Of a stretch of DNA of 64,000 bases, positions 11,242-24,255 are shown one piece after another (position 1 is the stretch's first letter; each line of letters opens with the position of its first letter). Source of the stretch: Sphaerolaimus hirsutus (lineage: Eukaryota > Nematoda > Chromadorea > Monhysterida > Sphaerolaimidae); NCBI GenBank assembly GCA_964036195.1, contig OZ038459.1, forward strand, positions 12,893,206 to 12,957,205, in the 5' to 3' direction. The notes under the pieces were generated by a model. That model saw nothing but the letters and a program-made list of their open reading frames with translations. It searched no databases and was not told where the DNA came from. Both the position numbers and the translations under genes were made by a program.

Positions 11242-13217
11242 ATGACAGAAAGGAATAGAAAAATTCTGGGGCCTCTTCTCAGGGACATCAGTCAGATCAC
11301 TGATTACATGTTTTTGAGTGGTTTTATGCCTGTGAACGACTACAACCTGAAAGATTTGAGCATCACGTGTGTTGTGGATGCTACTAATATTCCAAGGAAA
11401 ACGTGTGATCTATGTGAGTTGATAAAGGTTGGTGGGGGTTTTTTCTTTTTGGACCTTCAGATATAAGTTGAAATATTTAATTGAAGTGTATTTTTTAAAT
11501 TTCAGTTAATATGGGTTCATTTAATGGGGTTGCTTTGTGGATGCTGTTTGTGCTTGTCACCAGTGCCATGTCTTTTTTCCATGCAAATCATTATGCCATG
11601 TTTCATGGGCATAATGCCACAGCAAAATGTTGCAGACTGCTGAAGGTGCCATGGTGCTTTGGTGCTAGCACCAGCACCATGGTACTTACATCACTAGGTG
11701 GGCTATGTTGCTATCAGCCAGCTGTTGAAAAGGTGTTGTCTAAAAAGCCACAATTTTGGTGTCAAGTGTTATGGTGCTTTTTGCCACATCCAATTGGATT
11801 GGCTTAACCACAATATCCTTCAAATTACCACAGGTAATGCAAAAATTCTGTTGATGGGCCTTTCATTTACTTCAAGGTAATGTGAAAATGTATTAAAAAT
11901 AAGATTAAATTAAATAGATTACTGTTCTTCAACATTTTTGATGTGTAGTACCCTCACATTTTGTCATAGCAGCCTCTTATTTCATCTTCACATTGCAAAT
12001 ATGAAAATTTGCAAAATAATAACAGTTAAAAAGCAGCAAAAACCACATTTTCAGGTGCCAGTAGATGACTCAGAGTTTGCCAAGATAGGTGTCTATTTTG
12101 ATGAAGTTGTGGCAAAAATGCACAAACATCGCACTTCAAATGGCCGAATATTGGTGCACTGTGCTGCAGGAATAAGCAGGTCAACTTCGATATGCCTGGC
12201 ATACATGATGAAACATGACAATATGAACCTGAAGGATGCATATTTGCATATTGTGAAGAGAAGACCAATGGTTGGTGAGATTTTAATGTCACTGTAAACA
12301 GGGGTTTTGTAGATTTGGACCCCTGTGGGGGTTCATATAGATAGCAAATAGCTCCTCCGGAGGGATAGATAGCTGAAAAATTTTCTGGGGGGGTTGGGGG
12401 GGGGGTTTGTGGGGGTTCAAAATATAGGCATAGAAGGGAGGAAAAGGAGAAAAATCGCTAAAAGTAGGTGAAAAATGGCTAAAAATGGGTATCAAAGGAC
12501 ATATAGTACTAAAAATAGCTGAAAATAGGCAGTTAGACACATGAACTAGTGATTTTGGATGTGAAATAGTATATAAAGGTGTGAAAAATAGCGATTTTAA
12601 GCGAAAACTGGGTGTAGTTTCTCAAAAATTGCTCCAGATAGATAGATAGCTGGCCGATCTGGGGGGGGGGTTTAGGGGATAGTAGCCCAAAATTTTGCCT
12701 CCGGGATAGATAGATAGCTGAGCGGGCCTCCAGGATAGATAGATAGCTGGCGGATTTGGGGGGGTAGCCCCCCCCAACCCCCCCCCCTCTACTGAACCCC
12801 TGACTGTAAATTCTGATGAATACATTATCCATTTCCATGAGCCCCTTTTGTCAAATTGCTGTAAAAGTAGAAGTCTTTATTTATAAAAATACCTATTGCA
12901 AATTGTAATCAATTTGCATTCTATTTTATGTGCTCCAACAAAACACTGTTTCTAGACATATTCTTCATATAGGTGTCCATCACACACAGGCATGTCCAAA
13001 CAATGGCTTCTGGAAGCAACTCATCGAATATGAACGTCAGATTTTTGGCAAAAACTCTGTAAAAATGATAAATATACATGGTGGAAGCAGACCAATGCCT
13101 GATGTCTTTTTGCACAAGACACGAATGGCCAAGCAGGATGAAAATCAGAATTCCAATGAGAGTAGAAATGCAAGTGAAAGTGTTTTGAAATCAACAGAGT
13201 CTGTCGGAAGTAGATGA
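11242..13217 (+). CDS. Dual-specificity protein phosphatase, three exons
   Basis: Cys-based phosphatase acting on phospho-Tyr/Ser/Thr proteins. Exon 1 (11242-11427) encodes ISQITDYMFLSG and VVDATNIP, the conserved start of small DUSPs. Exon 2 (12055-12270) holds the catalytic loop HCAAGISRS and the general-acid stretch starting VPVDDSEF. Exon 3 (12990-13217) has NNGFWKQLIEYE, then a polar tail and TGA. All junctions are phase 0, and both donors are GTTGGT, unusual in having T at +3. The total is 209 residues, near the size of the DUSP14/18/21/28 group; I cannot choose among these. A hAT-type MITE sits in intron 2, 20 bases past the exon end, and appears harmless to the frame. Confidence 0.85.
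12299..12802. mobile_element. hAT-type MITE, CAGGGGTT family
   Basis: Inverted ends CAGGGGTT...AACCCCTG with perfect 8-bp duplication ACTGTAAA (12291-12298 and 12803-12810). The interior has GGATAGATAGATAGCTG words and G/C runs. It is inserted in intron 2 of the phosphatase gene. Confidence 0.85.
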
Positions 13218-13814
13218 CAATTGTTTGTATAAAATTATAGTTTAAAAAAATGCTTTTAAAGTGTACATGTGACATAATAGTATTCAAAACCTAAATTATC
13301 CAATCAAAGTAAGCTTCCACTATTTTGCATTTGTGTACTGTTTTATGCACATGTTGGATGATGTGTTTCCGCTTTAAGAGCATGTTGGATTTCGGGTACA
13401 ATTGTCTTTTTGGTTGGTGTTTATTATGAAATTGAAGTTTTATTTTGTAAATTTGAGTTGAATTGACTACTACCTGTACAATATGTATACCTTTTTAGGT
13501 AAATGCGGGCTGCATACTATGTCACAAATATTTTTTTGTATTGATTATTGTACCATTATACCGACCGATTTATGTAGCTGTTGTCATCATGTATAAATGA
13601 ATTACTGTATCACCTCGAATTACCCCCATGGGGGTTTATTTGTTGGTCAGCAAAATTTGAGGGGGGCTGATTCAAGGGGCGGTTTATTATTCCGTCAGAA
13701 AGTTTTGTGACATTCATAGTACAGAATGCACTTTTACATACCTAAACTGGTAATAAACGTCACCAAATACGATAAATTGGGACATATAAACATACATCAA
13801 TACATAAACTAGCG
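13218..13814. other. 3' flank of phosphatase gene, then repeat fragment
   Basis: Nothing coding is seen. It probably contains the phosphatase 3' UTR. Position 13600-13690 is a fragment of the TACCGTATTTCCTCGAAATACCCC family. Confidence 0.5.
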
Positions 13815-14276
13815 TACCGTATTTCCTCGAAATCCCCCCCCCCTCGAAATACCCCCCCCTCGAAATACCCCCCCTCGAAATACCCCCCCTCAAAATGGAC
13901 ACTATGAACTTATAAACCCCCCCCCTCGAAATACCCCCCCCCAAATTTAGTGTATAGAGAACGTAAATGACAAAGGCTGCGGTTTGTCATCTGGGTAATG
14001 CAAAACACACGTTAAAAACGATGACTCTGTTATGTGAGAACAGTGATTATACGTCTACACACTTATACAAGTCTTTAGAGTTTCATAAATGGCGATTTTT
14101 GTTGCATTTCCGACGTCTGCGTACGTTTCAGACGACAATTTAGTACTTGGTTTTCAAAAAATTTCTGGCGAAATAATAAACCCCCCCTCGAAATACCCCC
14201 CCCTCGTTTAACCCCCCCTCAAAATTCTCACTCTGAAACAATAAACCCCCCGGGGGTATTTCGAGGAAATACGGTA
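13815..14276. repeat. MITE, TACCGTATTTCCTCGAAAT family
   Basis: Inverted ends TACCGTATTTCCTCGAAAT and ATTTCGAGGAAATACGGTA enclose runs of CCCCCCTCGAAATA. Relatives: about 14345-14440, 15135-15240, 15272-15369 (a 98-bp minimal copy), 25805-25860 and 27965-28408. Confidence 0.75.
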
Positions 14277-15271
14277 TATGTCTGGCTGCGATGCTAACTG
14301 GCATCCATCAATGCATCATGTACATTGCATACATGATGTACATCATTCAAGCGGGGGGGGGGTATTTCGAGGGGGTATTTTTTCCTCAACTCGAAAAGAC
14401 CTGGGGTATTTCGAGGGGGTTAATTCGAGGTAATACGGTATCTAGAATGACCAAAAAAAAAGAAAATATTTTCAATAAAGTAGAACAATGCGGTTCGCCC
14501 TAAAATAAATTTGTCGATGATCAGGCATGCAATTTTCGACGACAAATTTATTTTAGGGCGTCAACGTAAAATTGATTTGTCAGCGGACCATTCTTTATCC
14601 AACGTTTTTCATTCAAATTCGAATTCAACGTCTAAATAATTACACCAAAACACCATATTTACGACGGTGATACCCTAATAAATAGAGAAAATTAGAGCTA
14701 ACACCGTGTAGTGATGGTCATTGGTCAAGGTACCGGGAAATATGGCACCGCACCACTAACGATGGCAAACAGTCAAAAAGAAAGTATTTAAATTTTTAAG
14801 TGTTTTTTTCTGAAATGAATTTTCGAAATTTTTTCCAAAATAATTTCCGAATTTCGAATTAAATTTTCGAATTTTTTTGGCTAGTTTTTTTAATTTTTTC
14901 AAATAATTTTCAATTTTTTTTTGGAAAAATATTGAATCTGAAGCTTTAAACACAGAATTTGGACTGTTTTCATGTTCTGCTCAGTTTTTATAACCTGATT
15001 TTTACTAAATATAATTGAGCCCTGGCGCTGGTGCTTGGCGCTGGGGTGTTTAGTGGAAAACAAACTTTTTCCAGATCTCTCATTTTCATTGACACCAAGC
15101 AAACCCACATAAAGGAATATTTACATTTAATCATACCGTATTTCCGTGAAATACCCCCAAGGGGTTTATTGTTTCAGAGTGCAGATTTTGAGCCGGAATT
15201 TCAGGGGGGGGGGGCTTAATCGAGGGGGGATTATTATTTCATCAGAAATTTTTGTTAAATTCATATTCAAT
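14277..15271. other. No gene; repeat fragments and a hairpin
   Basis: Position 14345-14440 is a fragment of the GGTATTTCGAGG family. Position 14497-14562 is a clean hairpin with arms GCCCTAAAATAAATTTGTCG and complement. The rest is A/T-rich with many AATTTTTT words. Confidence 0.55.
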
Positions 15272-15369
15272 TACCGTATTTCCTCGAAATACCCCGGTGA
15301 TTGTTTCCGAGTGAGAATTTTGAGGGTGGGGGTTAAACGAGGGATGGTGGGTATTTCGAGGAAATACGG
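15272..15369. repeat. Minimal 98-bp TACCGTATTTCCTCG MITE
   Basis: Begins TACCGTATTTCCTCGAAATA and ends TATTTCGAGGAAATACGGT. It is the smallest copy of this family in the window. Confidence 0.75.
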
Positions 15370-15785
15370 TTTTTATAATCACTCATCACGCGGCACACTG
15401 CGCCAGCCCCAAGTGTGCTCTGCACCTTTGGCAGGACTGTTTAGAGTGACGGTCGCAATATGTAGTGCAACCAGGCTGTCAAAAAAATTTTTTTACGGAA
15501 AACGGAAAGGTTAAAAATTTTCACTTTACGGAAAACGGAAAACGGAAAGGTAAAAAATTTTCCTGCGGAAAAGCGGAAACGGACAACGGAAACGGAAATT
15601 TGACACCCTAAGTGCAACCACGGATTTGCGCCAGCTGGGCAAAGTCCACGTCACGTCCAATACTTGCTATGAATGATTATGCGCACTCCCTGTGATTTTA
15701 GGTCACGAGCCACTGGGTCTTCTGCTGTGTTGTGCCTGTGTTGTGTGTTTTTTGTGTGGGAGGTGATTTTTGGCACGGTTTGCAG

Positions 15786-16287
15786 CATAGTTGTTAATAC
15801 GTATTTACGTTTACTCGATAAATACGTATACTCGAGTACAGAGTAAATATGTTTACGTTTCCTCCGAAAAAAGTTCCTGTACTCGCTTTTACGTATACTT
15901 TTTCAAAATACGCGAGTACAGAAAACGTATTTCAGATAGTCTCTTATGGTGATTTTTTGAAGGCATAGAAGGGAAAAAGGAAAAGAATATGCGAAAAATA
16001 CTGGAAAATCGTCAAAAATGGATATATAAGTACATAACTAGCGAAAAAGTGCTTAAAATCGGCAAAATGTTATAAAAATTGGCGGTTTTGGGCGAACATT
16101 ATGGTGACTTTTCTCAAAAATACTCACATTTACGTTTTCCAGAGGAAAAAGTACGTTTACTCACGTTCATTCATGAGTAAAAGTAAAAAAAATTACTTTA
16201 CGTTTTCTGTACTCAGGGGTGAGTAAAAAATAAATACTTTACGTTTAGGTATACTTTGAAAAAAGTTCGGTACTTTTAACAACTCTG
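15786..16287. mobile_element. hAT-type MITE, AGTTGTTAA family, copy 1
   Basis: Ends CATAGTTGTTAA and TTAACAACTCTG, with perfect 8-bp duplication GTTTGCAG (15778-15785, 16288-16295). The interior is rich in ACGTTTACTC and GAAAAAGTAC words. It is the same family as 19477-20026, 28754-29308 and the copy split by the Polinton. Confidence 0.85.
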
Positions 16288-16551
16288 GTTTGCAGGCGCA
16301 AAAATTTGTGATGATTTGAGATTTCATTTTGGGTGATCTAATGAGTCCGCAAATGTAAAATGATGAGAAATTTTGGAAAGTGGTCAAGCATGTGACTATA
16401 TGAGTCAGTCCACGAGTCAATAGCCACACCAGGCCTAAACCTTGGACACCTGAAAAAAATGTAAAAATGTAAGAAAATTGTAAAAATCCAATGGGATCAG
16501 TGAGTCAGAAAATACATGTGAAATTTTGGTTATTGGATACATACATGATAT

Positions 16552-18006
16552 AAACACCTTCCCGGTCAAGTTAGCCACCCATTTTTTATTTCACTTCGGA
16601 AGCTATATCTCGGGCTATGGTGGGGTTATAGAGCCGAAACTTTGTAAATATATGGTTGTAACATCCCTCTACTCTGAATCGATGGGGGGAGGCATGGCGA
16701 CTAACTACACGGAGGGTCGCCCTATATGCAACAATTTTTTGCGGGGTTTTCAGTGTCCCAAACAAGTTCACCACCCACTTGATTAGCTACACTACAGGGG
16801 CTGTATCTCCAGTTGTGGGGGTGGTAGAAAGCTGAAATTTTGTGGGTGTAGTGGCAACACCCACCATTACCATACACCAGTGGGGCAGCTCCCGACGACC
16901 CACTACAGTGTGGGTCGCTGTGTTTAAATTTGTTGTTTCTTTAAAAAACGACCCAAGTGTCCTGAACAAGCTCACCACCTAAATGCATTTAAAAAAGCTT
17001 TGAGAACATACCTGATATAAAAACTTAATCAGGTTTTAACCCTAGTTCAGCTAATAAAATTTTTTTTCTTTGTTTAGCCACCCCCATCAAAAATGCCAGA
17101 CCAAAAATTTCACTTTAAACCAATTTTTTGTTTCACACTTTAGAGGTTGGTTTACAAAGGTCAGTAGGGGAGAGTCTAAAGTTCAAAGTGACGTAAACAA
17201 CATGCCCTCCAAAATGGCAACATAAGAAAATTTATTTGGGGTGAATTCTGTGATGTCATAATGATGTCATTCCAGGAACAAAATTTAACAGATTTTTAAC
17301 TTTTTCATTCCACCCAAATAAATTTCTTTATGTCAGCATTTTGGAAGTTATGTTGTTTACATAACTTTGAACATTAGACTCCCCCCTACTGAACTTTGTA
17401 AACCAACTTTCAAAGTGTGGAACAAAAATTTGGTTAAAAGTGTAATTTTTGGTCTGTCATTTGTGGTGGGGGTGGTTTAACAAAGGAAAAAATTTCAATT
17501 AACAGAACTAGGGTCAAAACCTGATACAGTTTTTATATCAGGTATGTTCTCAAAACTTGTTTTAATGTGTTTGGTGGTGAACTTGTTTGGTACACTTGGG
17601 TCATTTTAAATATAAAAAAACAACAAATTTATACACAGCGACCCACACTGTAGTGGGTCGTCGGGAGCTGCCCCACTGGTGTATAGTAGTAGTGGGTTTT
17701 GCCAAGACACCCTAAAAAATTTAGCTTTCTACCACCCCCACAACTGGAGATACAGCCCCTGTAGTGTAGCTAATCAAGTGGGTGGTGAACTTGTTTGGGA
17801 CACTGAAAACCCCGCAAATTTTTTTGGCGGATAGGGCGACCCTCCCTGTAGTTAGTCGCCATGCATCCCCCCATTGATGCAGAGTAGAGGGATGTTACAA
17901 CTATATATTTACAAAGTTTCAGCTCTATAGCCCCACCATAGCCCGAGATATAGCTTCCGAAGTGAAATAAAAAAATGGGTGGCTAACTTGACCGGGAAGG
18001 TGTTTA
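16552..18006. repeat. 1.45-kb foldback (long inverted repeat) element
   Basis: The left arm begins AAACACCTTCCCGGTCAAGT and the right arm is its complement, ending ACCGGGAAGGTGTTT. The arms are about 700 bases with roughly matching sequence throughout (for example GGAGCTGCCCCACTGGTGTA in both orientations) around a short centre near 17280. No coding capacity and no clear target duplication. Confidence 0.8.
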
Positions 18007-18424
18007 CATCACATACACGAATGGAATTTTTTTAAATTGGGCATTTCTCACATTATTCGCCATTGGTCAGCCAACTATCAAGGCATTATATCTATATTTT
18101 ATATCGTTGCGTAGCTGATAATGTTCTCTATCAGAAACCACAAACTTTTATAGGGGTTCCCCAGAGGTTATTTTATACCAAAGAAATCCGGATTAATTTT
18201 GAGTAAATTTTGAGGGTTCAATCAGTGTGTTAAGTATTTTTTGACATTATTTGTTGTCATTCTAATCTTTGTGCATAGGAATCGCTGTAAAATTCAGCAA
18301 CATTTTTAAAGTGCTAAACCGTCAAAATCAGTTGATAATTTACGGAAAGGAGCCATCGTAACAAACTACTCGATAATTACCTCAAAACTTCCAGCCAATT
18401 GTGGCGCCTTTCTGGTGCTAACAC

Positions 18425-19373
18425 CAGGGTTGGCAAAATCTCAGAAAAAAAATAAAAATGAAATGGAAAATTTTACAATAAAATAAAATAAAATGAAAAA
18501 TTTCAAAATAATAATAAAAATTGTATAAAAATTCAAGTTTTTGTATTTTTTTTTGTAAAATTGTATAAAAATTTGTATTTTTGTAAAATTCTATAAAAAT
18601 TCCTATTTTTGTAAAAATTTTATCTCGTTGCTTGAGTCTGTACCTTTTTATTCGCGGAAATGGGGGCAGCCCTGTAGTGTCAAATTTCATGTAACATGTC
18701 ATGCAAGGTGTCAATTGTCATGACAAATGTAAAGTGAAGTGGCAATTGTCAAGCAAATTGTAACCAAATTTTATGGTTTGTATTTTAATCTACTGTTTTG
18801 TATCCAAATCTTATGTGAACATTAGGATACAAAAACATAAGATTTGGATACAAAACATAAGCTTTGGATACAAAAACATAAGATTTTACTACACAAATTA
18901 CATATTGCATGACATTTGTTATGACAATTGACACTTTGCCTTATATTTGACATGACACTTTACATTTGTCATGACAATTGACACTTTGCATAACATTTTA
19001 CAAATGCACCCAGCACACTCCAGTAGTCCTTCTACTGAACATGCAAATTATTGTTATCGATAATTGTAACTTTACACCTGCAACTAGCTTACAATACCTA
19101 CTGTATGAAACTTTTTGAAGTAATGGAAAAGTTTGTCACTTCATCTGTTTTTCATGTTTAGGTCTAATGATAACAATTTTCTGGCGTGGCATGCTAGATT
19201 CTGATTTTTTTTGTAAAACTTTTGTACAATTTTTGTAAACTTTTTGTAAAATGGTGTCATTTTATTTTATTAACGACTTTTAGGAATAAAATAAAATGAA
19301 ACAAGAAAAAAATTAAGATAAAATACATTTTTATACAATTTGTATACAAATGATTTTTATTAAACCAACCCTG
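18425..19373. mobile_element. hAT-type MITE, CAGGGTTGG family, copy 2
   Basis: Inverted relative of 690-1667, with ends CAGGGTTGG...CCAACCCTG and near-perfect 8-bp duplication GCTAACAC / GCAAACAC (18417-18424, 19374-19381). Confidence 0.85.
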
Positions 19374-19476
19374 GCAAACACCTGCAACTTGATGGCAGTG
19401 AATTTGACAACTTGATAATGTTCATAATTATTCACAGACCTGCCATCAGTCCACAGAATGATCACCTTTTCTCCTC

Positions 19477-20026
19477 CATAGTTGTTAAAAGTACTGAACT
19501 TTTTCAAAGTATATGTAAACATAAAGTATTTATTTTAGAATCACCCCCTGAGTACAGAAAATGTACAGTAAAATCAAAAACTTACTTTTTAAATTCATTT
19601 AATCATAAATTAAAATTTACTTTTACTCATGAGTAAATGCGAGTAAACTTACTTTCCCCAGAAAATGTAAAAGTGATTTTTTTGGATAAATTTTTCCCCA
19701 ATTTTCACTCAAATCTTCAATTTTCATACATTTTAACCTTCAAATTTACTATTTCATATGCTTTCATTGCCTACTTTCGGCTATTTTTGTCTATATATGT
19801 GTTAATACACCCATTTTTGGATATTTTTCAGTTGTTTTAGCTTTTAGCTTCTAGATTCTATGCCTTGAAAAAGCCTGTCTGATGTATGTTTTCTGTACTT
19901 GTGTACTTCAAAAAGCATATGTAAAAGCTAGCACAGGTACTTTTTCAGGGAAAACATAAATGTATTCACTCAGTACTTGAGTACATGTATTTATCAGGTA
20001 AAAGTAAATATGTTTTAACAACTATG
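19477..20026. mobile_element. hAT-type MITE, AGTTGTTAA family, copy 2
   Basis: Ends CATAGTTGTTAA and TTAACAACTATG, with 8-bp duplication TTCTCCTC / TTGTCCTC (19469-19476, 20027-20034; one mismatch). Confidence 0.8.
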
Positions 20027-21675
20027 TTGTCCTCCGATTTCTTAATCATTTCTTCCAGAAAGGCCACTGAATGTAAAATGGATGGGAAGCAGGTAAATGT
20101 TAAATACATCACTGAAATGTTAATATTTTTATTTTCCAATATTACTTCATGTAAAGATGGGTTTACAGCATAACGACAAATAAAAGGTAAAATGACAAAC
20201 TCAGTGTTGACAAATTACAAATACCGCTGGGGCCAGTCCCGCAAGTTGACAACAGAGTTGTTAGGTCATAGGGGATTTTGGGGGCAGCTTTTTAGGTAGG
20301 GGGTCGGCACGTGCCGAGCACGTGTTTATAACTCGGGAACGGTTTGGTGAAAAATGTTTAAATTTGGATATATTATGGTTTCAGGCCGGGGCTGATTACA
20401 AGTCCGAGGAAATTTCGCTACAACCCCCCTGACTTGAGATAGGGTGGGTCTATAAAAAGGTGGTCATTTTCGAAATTTTTGGGTGTCCCTCAGAATATTG
20501 AAATTTTGCACCGCTATAACTGGGCGGTTTCTCTACCGATTTTTATCGTTTAACTTTTAAAATGATCGCAAATGTTTGGAGAGTTCATCTTTGGGGTCAA
20601 ATTGTAAACATACAATATTTTATATATCGATTTGGCACAATTTCCGAATGCAAAATTTCCTGACAAAAAATCTTTTTGAACATGCGATCTTATATACTCC
20701 TGATCGAGAGAAACTCAAAAATAAAAAAATAAGATCGATATCTCGTTCCAATCAAAAGTAATAGCACATCAAACTTTTCCCTCCCATCCACATACACTCC
20801 TGGAAAAATGTCTTTGTCCTCCTAACCGGGAACAAAAAAATTCAATGTCTCCCCTGCTAATGTGCGACCCATGTCGGTGTATACACGGGATGAATTCTTG
20901 TAGATGAAGGTGCCACATGTCGATTTTTAGGTTTCTGGGTGCCTTGCTGCTCATTTGACAGCGATCCAAAGTCAAATTTCCGGTGGAAAAAAGTCTTTAT
21001 CCCTTATGCTAAAACGTTCAAACAAAGAAGAAAACCTGGGCTGTGAGGTAGACAGTCAGACTGGGTGCACTGTGAGGCACAGTGCCAGAGCAACTTAGAA
21101 TCATTTCATCTCAACTGCAGGATGTCTACACAGTTGAGCTTGCAAGTGTTTTAGTATCAGGTGATGAGATTTCATTGCAGAGTGCTCCGAAAGTTGATCT
21201 TCATTGGCATCCTGTAAAAGCCACTGGAATTTTACCACCAGTAACTAAGGTGTTTCAAGCACTTGCAATTTTTTGGTTGGTTTGGTTATAAATATTCTAG
21301 TTTGCCACTGGTCTTTAAACAAACATACTGAGGTAAAGACTGTGGGCCAAATTGAACCCTGCAAAGAATATGTTTGTTGCCTCGGCACCCATGGCATGAT
21401 GATATGCCCCAATAGGTGCAGCCATCACTCACTCTCCAACATAACAAGCCATTAAGCTCGATTGTTACAACTGGAAATGAATTCTAAGAATCATTGAAAC
21501 ATATCGGGTGGGCGCGCCAGCGCCATCCCTCGCTGCCGAGGGAGGGCGCAAGCGACCCACCCATAATATGGTCAGACACACCAAAATGCGGAAATCGCAA
21601 ATTTGAAATCGCAATAACTTCGGAATGCAATGCACTAGTTCAGAACCGACTACACCATTAAAAAGCCCGTGTCGG
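20027..21675. other. No clear gene; one possible exon
   Basis: Mostly unassigned. Position 21117-21248 is a possible plus-strand exon: it follows CTCAACTGCAG, is open for 44 codons (DVYTVELASVLVSGDEIS...) and ends before a GTG donor-like site. I recognise no family, so this is only a candidate. Confidence 0.3.
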
Positions 21676-22663
21676 AAAGTATACTCGGCGTACATGATAC
21701 TCTGCCTTCGCACTGATTTGTGTCTCTTGTTGGAAGCGTGCCAATGATTCTTCTTCTTCTTCTTCTTCTTCTTCTTCTTCAAGTATACTCGGCGTACATG
21801 ATACTCTGCCTTCGCACTGATTTGTGTCTCTTGTTGGAAGCGTGCCAATGATTCTTCTTCTTCTTCTTCTTCTTCTTCTTCAAGTATACTCGGCGTACAT
21901 GATACTCTGCCTTCGCACTGATTTGTGTCTCTTGTTGGAAGCGTGCCAATGATTCTTCTTCTTCTTCTTCTTCTTCTTCTTCAAGTATACTCGGCGTACA
22001 TGATACTCTGCCTTCGCACTGATTTGTGTCTCTTGTTGGAAGCGTGCCAATGATTCTTCTTCTTCTTCTTCTTCTTCTTCTTCTTCAAGTATACTCGGCG
22101 TACATGATACTCTGCCTTCGCACTGATTTGTGTCTCTTGTTGGAAGCGTGCCAATGATTCTTCTTCTTCTTCTTCTTCTTCTTCTTCAAGTATACTCGGC
22201 GTACATGATACTCTGCCTTCGCACTGATTTGTGTCTCTTGTTGGAAGCGTGCCAATGATTCTTCTTCTTCTTCTTCTTCTTCTTCTTCAAGTATACTCGG
22301 CGTACATGATACTCTGCCTTCGCACTGATTTGTGTCTCTTGTTGGAAGCGTGCCAATGATTCTTCTTCTTCTTCTTCTTCTTCTTCTTCTTCAAGTATAC
22401 TCGGCGTACATGATACTCTGCCTTCGCACTGATTTGTGTCTCTTGTTGGAAGCGTGCCAATGATTCTTCTTCTTCTTCTTCTTCTTCTTCTTCAAGTATA
22501 CTCGGCGTACATGATACTCTGCCTTCGCACTGATTTGTGTCTCTTGTTGGAAGCGTGCCAATGATTCTTCTTCTTCTTCTTCTTCTTCTTCTTCAAGTAT
22601 ACTCGGCGTACATGATACTCTGCCTTCGCACTGATTTGTGTCTCTTGTTGGAAGCGTGCCAAT
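21676..22663. repeat. Tandem array, ten ~101-bp units with TTC tails
   Basis: Ten head-to-tail copies start at about 21676, 21780, 21881, 21982, 22086, 22188, 22289, 22392, 22493 and 22595. Each begins AAGTATACTCGGCGTACATG, ends TTGGAAGCGTGCCAATGA and is followed by 8-11 TTC triplets. The non-TTC part is nearly invariant. It matches the complement of the right end of the TATACTC-family MITE at 10783-11035. Confidence 0.9.
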
Positions 22664-22991
22664 GATTCTTCTTCTTCTTCTTCTTCTTCTTCTTCTTCTT
22701 CTTCTTCTTCTTCTTCTTCTTCTTCTTCTTCTTCTTCTTCTTCTTCTTCTTCTTCTTCTTCTTCTTCTTCTTCTTCTTCTTCTTCTTCTTCTTCTTCTTC
22801 TTCTTCTTCTTCTTCTTCTTCTTCTTCTTCTTCTTCTTCTTCTTCTTCTTCTTCTTCTTCTTCTTCTTCTTCTTCTTCTTCTTCTTCTTCTTCTTCTTCT
22901 TCTTCTTCTTCTTCTTCTTCTTCTTCTTCTTCTTCTTCTTCTTCTTCTTCTTCTTCTTCTTCTTCTTCTTCTTCTTCTTCTTCTTCTTCTT
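22664..22991. repeat. Long (TTC)n microsatellite
   Basis: About 325 bases of nearly pure TTC directly continuing the last unit of the tandem array. It creates spurious long open frames of single-residue runs on both strands. Its purine/pyrimidine strand asymmetry could form triplex DNA. Confidence 0.95.
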
Positions 22992-23385
22992 GTTCTCCCG
23001 ACAATCTTCAAACTGCAATAACTTCCTTGAAACACGACCGATTTTCATGGTTGATGGCTCATATGAAAGAGCATATGATGCCATTTCTTATTTTCGGGAA
23101 TTTTTTTCACAGGCTCCGCCCACTTTGGGACGGTATCTGTTTGAAATTTTCAAACCTCAATAAATTTAAAATTTGAATACAAATGCAGCAATAAATAAAA
23201 TTTGTTGATGTGCGCCATGACTAGAGCTTTGAAATGAGCCAATTTTTGGCGATTTTGGTTGAGATTTACAAAAGTGATTCAAGTTTGCTTGTTTTGTGTA
23301 AAATGCACAAACATGCCTGAACTACTGCTTGATGTGATACTGAGCATGTGACCTTGCATGGTGATTACTATCAGGTCATAAATGT
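22992..23385. other. No gene seen
   Basis: Unique A/T-rich sequence between the TTC tract and the TGTCAAGT minisatellite. No coding or repeat signal recognised. Confidence 0.5.
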
Positions 23386-24255
23386 CTAGTGGTTAATGTC
23401 AAGTCAAATGTCAAGTTATAAATGTCAAGTCAAATGTCAAGTGATAAATGTCAAGCAATAAATGTCAGGCCAAATGTCAAGTGATAAATGTCAAGTGATA
23501 GATGTCAAGTGATAAAATATTAAGTGATAAAATATCAAGTCAAATATAAAGTGATAAATGTCAAGTGGTAGATTTCAAGTGAAATGTCACATGAAAAATG
23601 TCAAGTTATAGATGTCAAGTGATACATTTCAAGTGAAATGTCAAGTTTAATGTCAAGTGATGAATGTCAAGACAAATGTCAATTGATAAATGTCAATTGA
23701 TAAATGTCAAGTGATAAATATCAAGTGATAAATGTCAAGTGATGGATGTCAAGTTATAAAATATCAAGTGATAAAATATCAAGTCAAATATCAAGTGATA
23801 GCTTTCAAGTCAAATGTCAACTGATAAATTTCAACTGAAATGTCAAGTTTAATGTCAAGTGATAAATGTCATGTCAAATGTCAAGTCAAATATCAAGTGA
23901 TCAAATATCAAGTCAAATGCCAACTTATAAATTTCAAGTGAAATGTCAAGTATTAAAGTTCAATTGAAATGTCAAGTCAAATGTCAAGTGACAAATTTCA
24001 AGTTAAGTCAAATAACAAGTCATATGTCAAGTCAAATTTCAAATGGTAAATGTCAAGTCAAATGTCAAGTTAAATATCAAGTGATCAAATATCAAGTCAA
24101 ATGCCAACTTATAAATGTCAAGTCTAAAGTCAAGTCAAATGGCAAGTAAAAAGAGAAGTGAGAAGTGAATTGCAAAGAAAATCGGCAGAAGTAAAAAGAG
24201 AAGTGAGAAGTGAATTGCAAAGAAAATCGGCAGAAGTCAAATGAGAAGTGAAATG
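23386..24255. repeat. TGTCAAGTGATAAA minisatellite
   Basis: Roughly 850 bases of degenerate TGTCAAGTGATAAA / TGTCAAGTCAAA units (7-14 bp sub-units). At 24130-24250 they grade into two ~58-bp copies of a GAAGTGAGAAGTGAATTGC segment. Similar GAAGTGAGAAGTG words occur at 59080-59240. Confidence 0.85.

Noticed and set aside
21676..22663. Regular ~101-bp repeats resembling a CRISPR array
   Set aside because: The spacers are only TTC runs, the host is a eukaryote, and the unit is explained by a MITE end; it is a tandem satellite.
22391..23084. Long open frames of poly-Arg, poly-Glu, poly-Lys and poly-Leu
   Set aside because: They are translations of the TTC/GAA microsatellite in different frames, with no flanking coding sequence.
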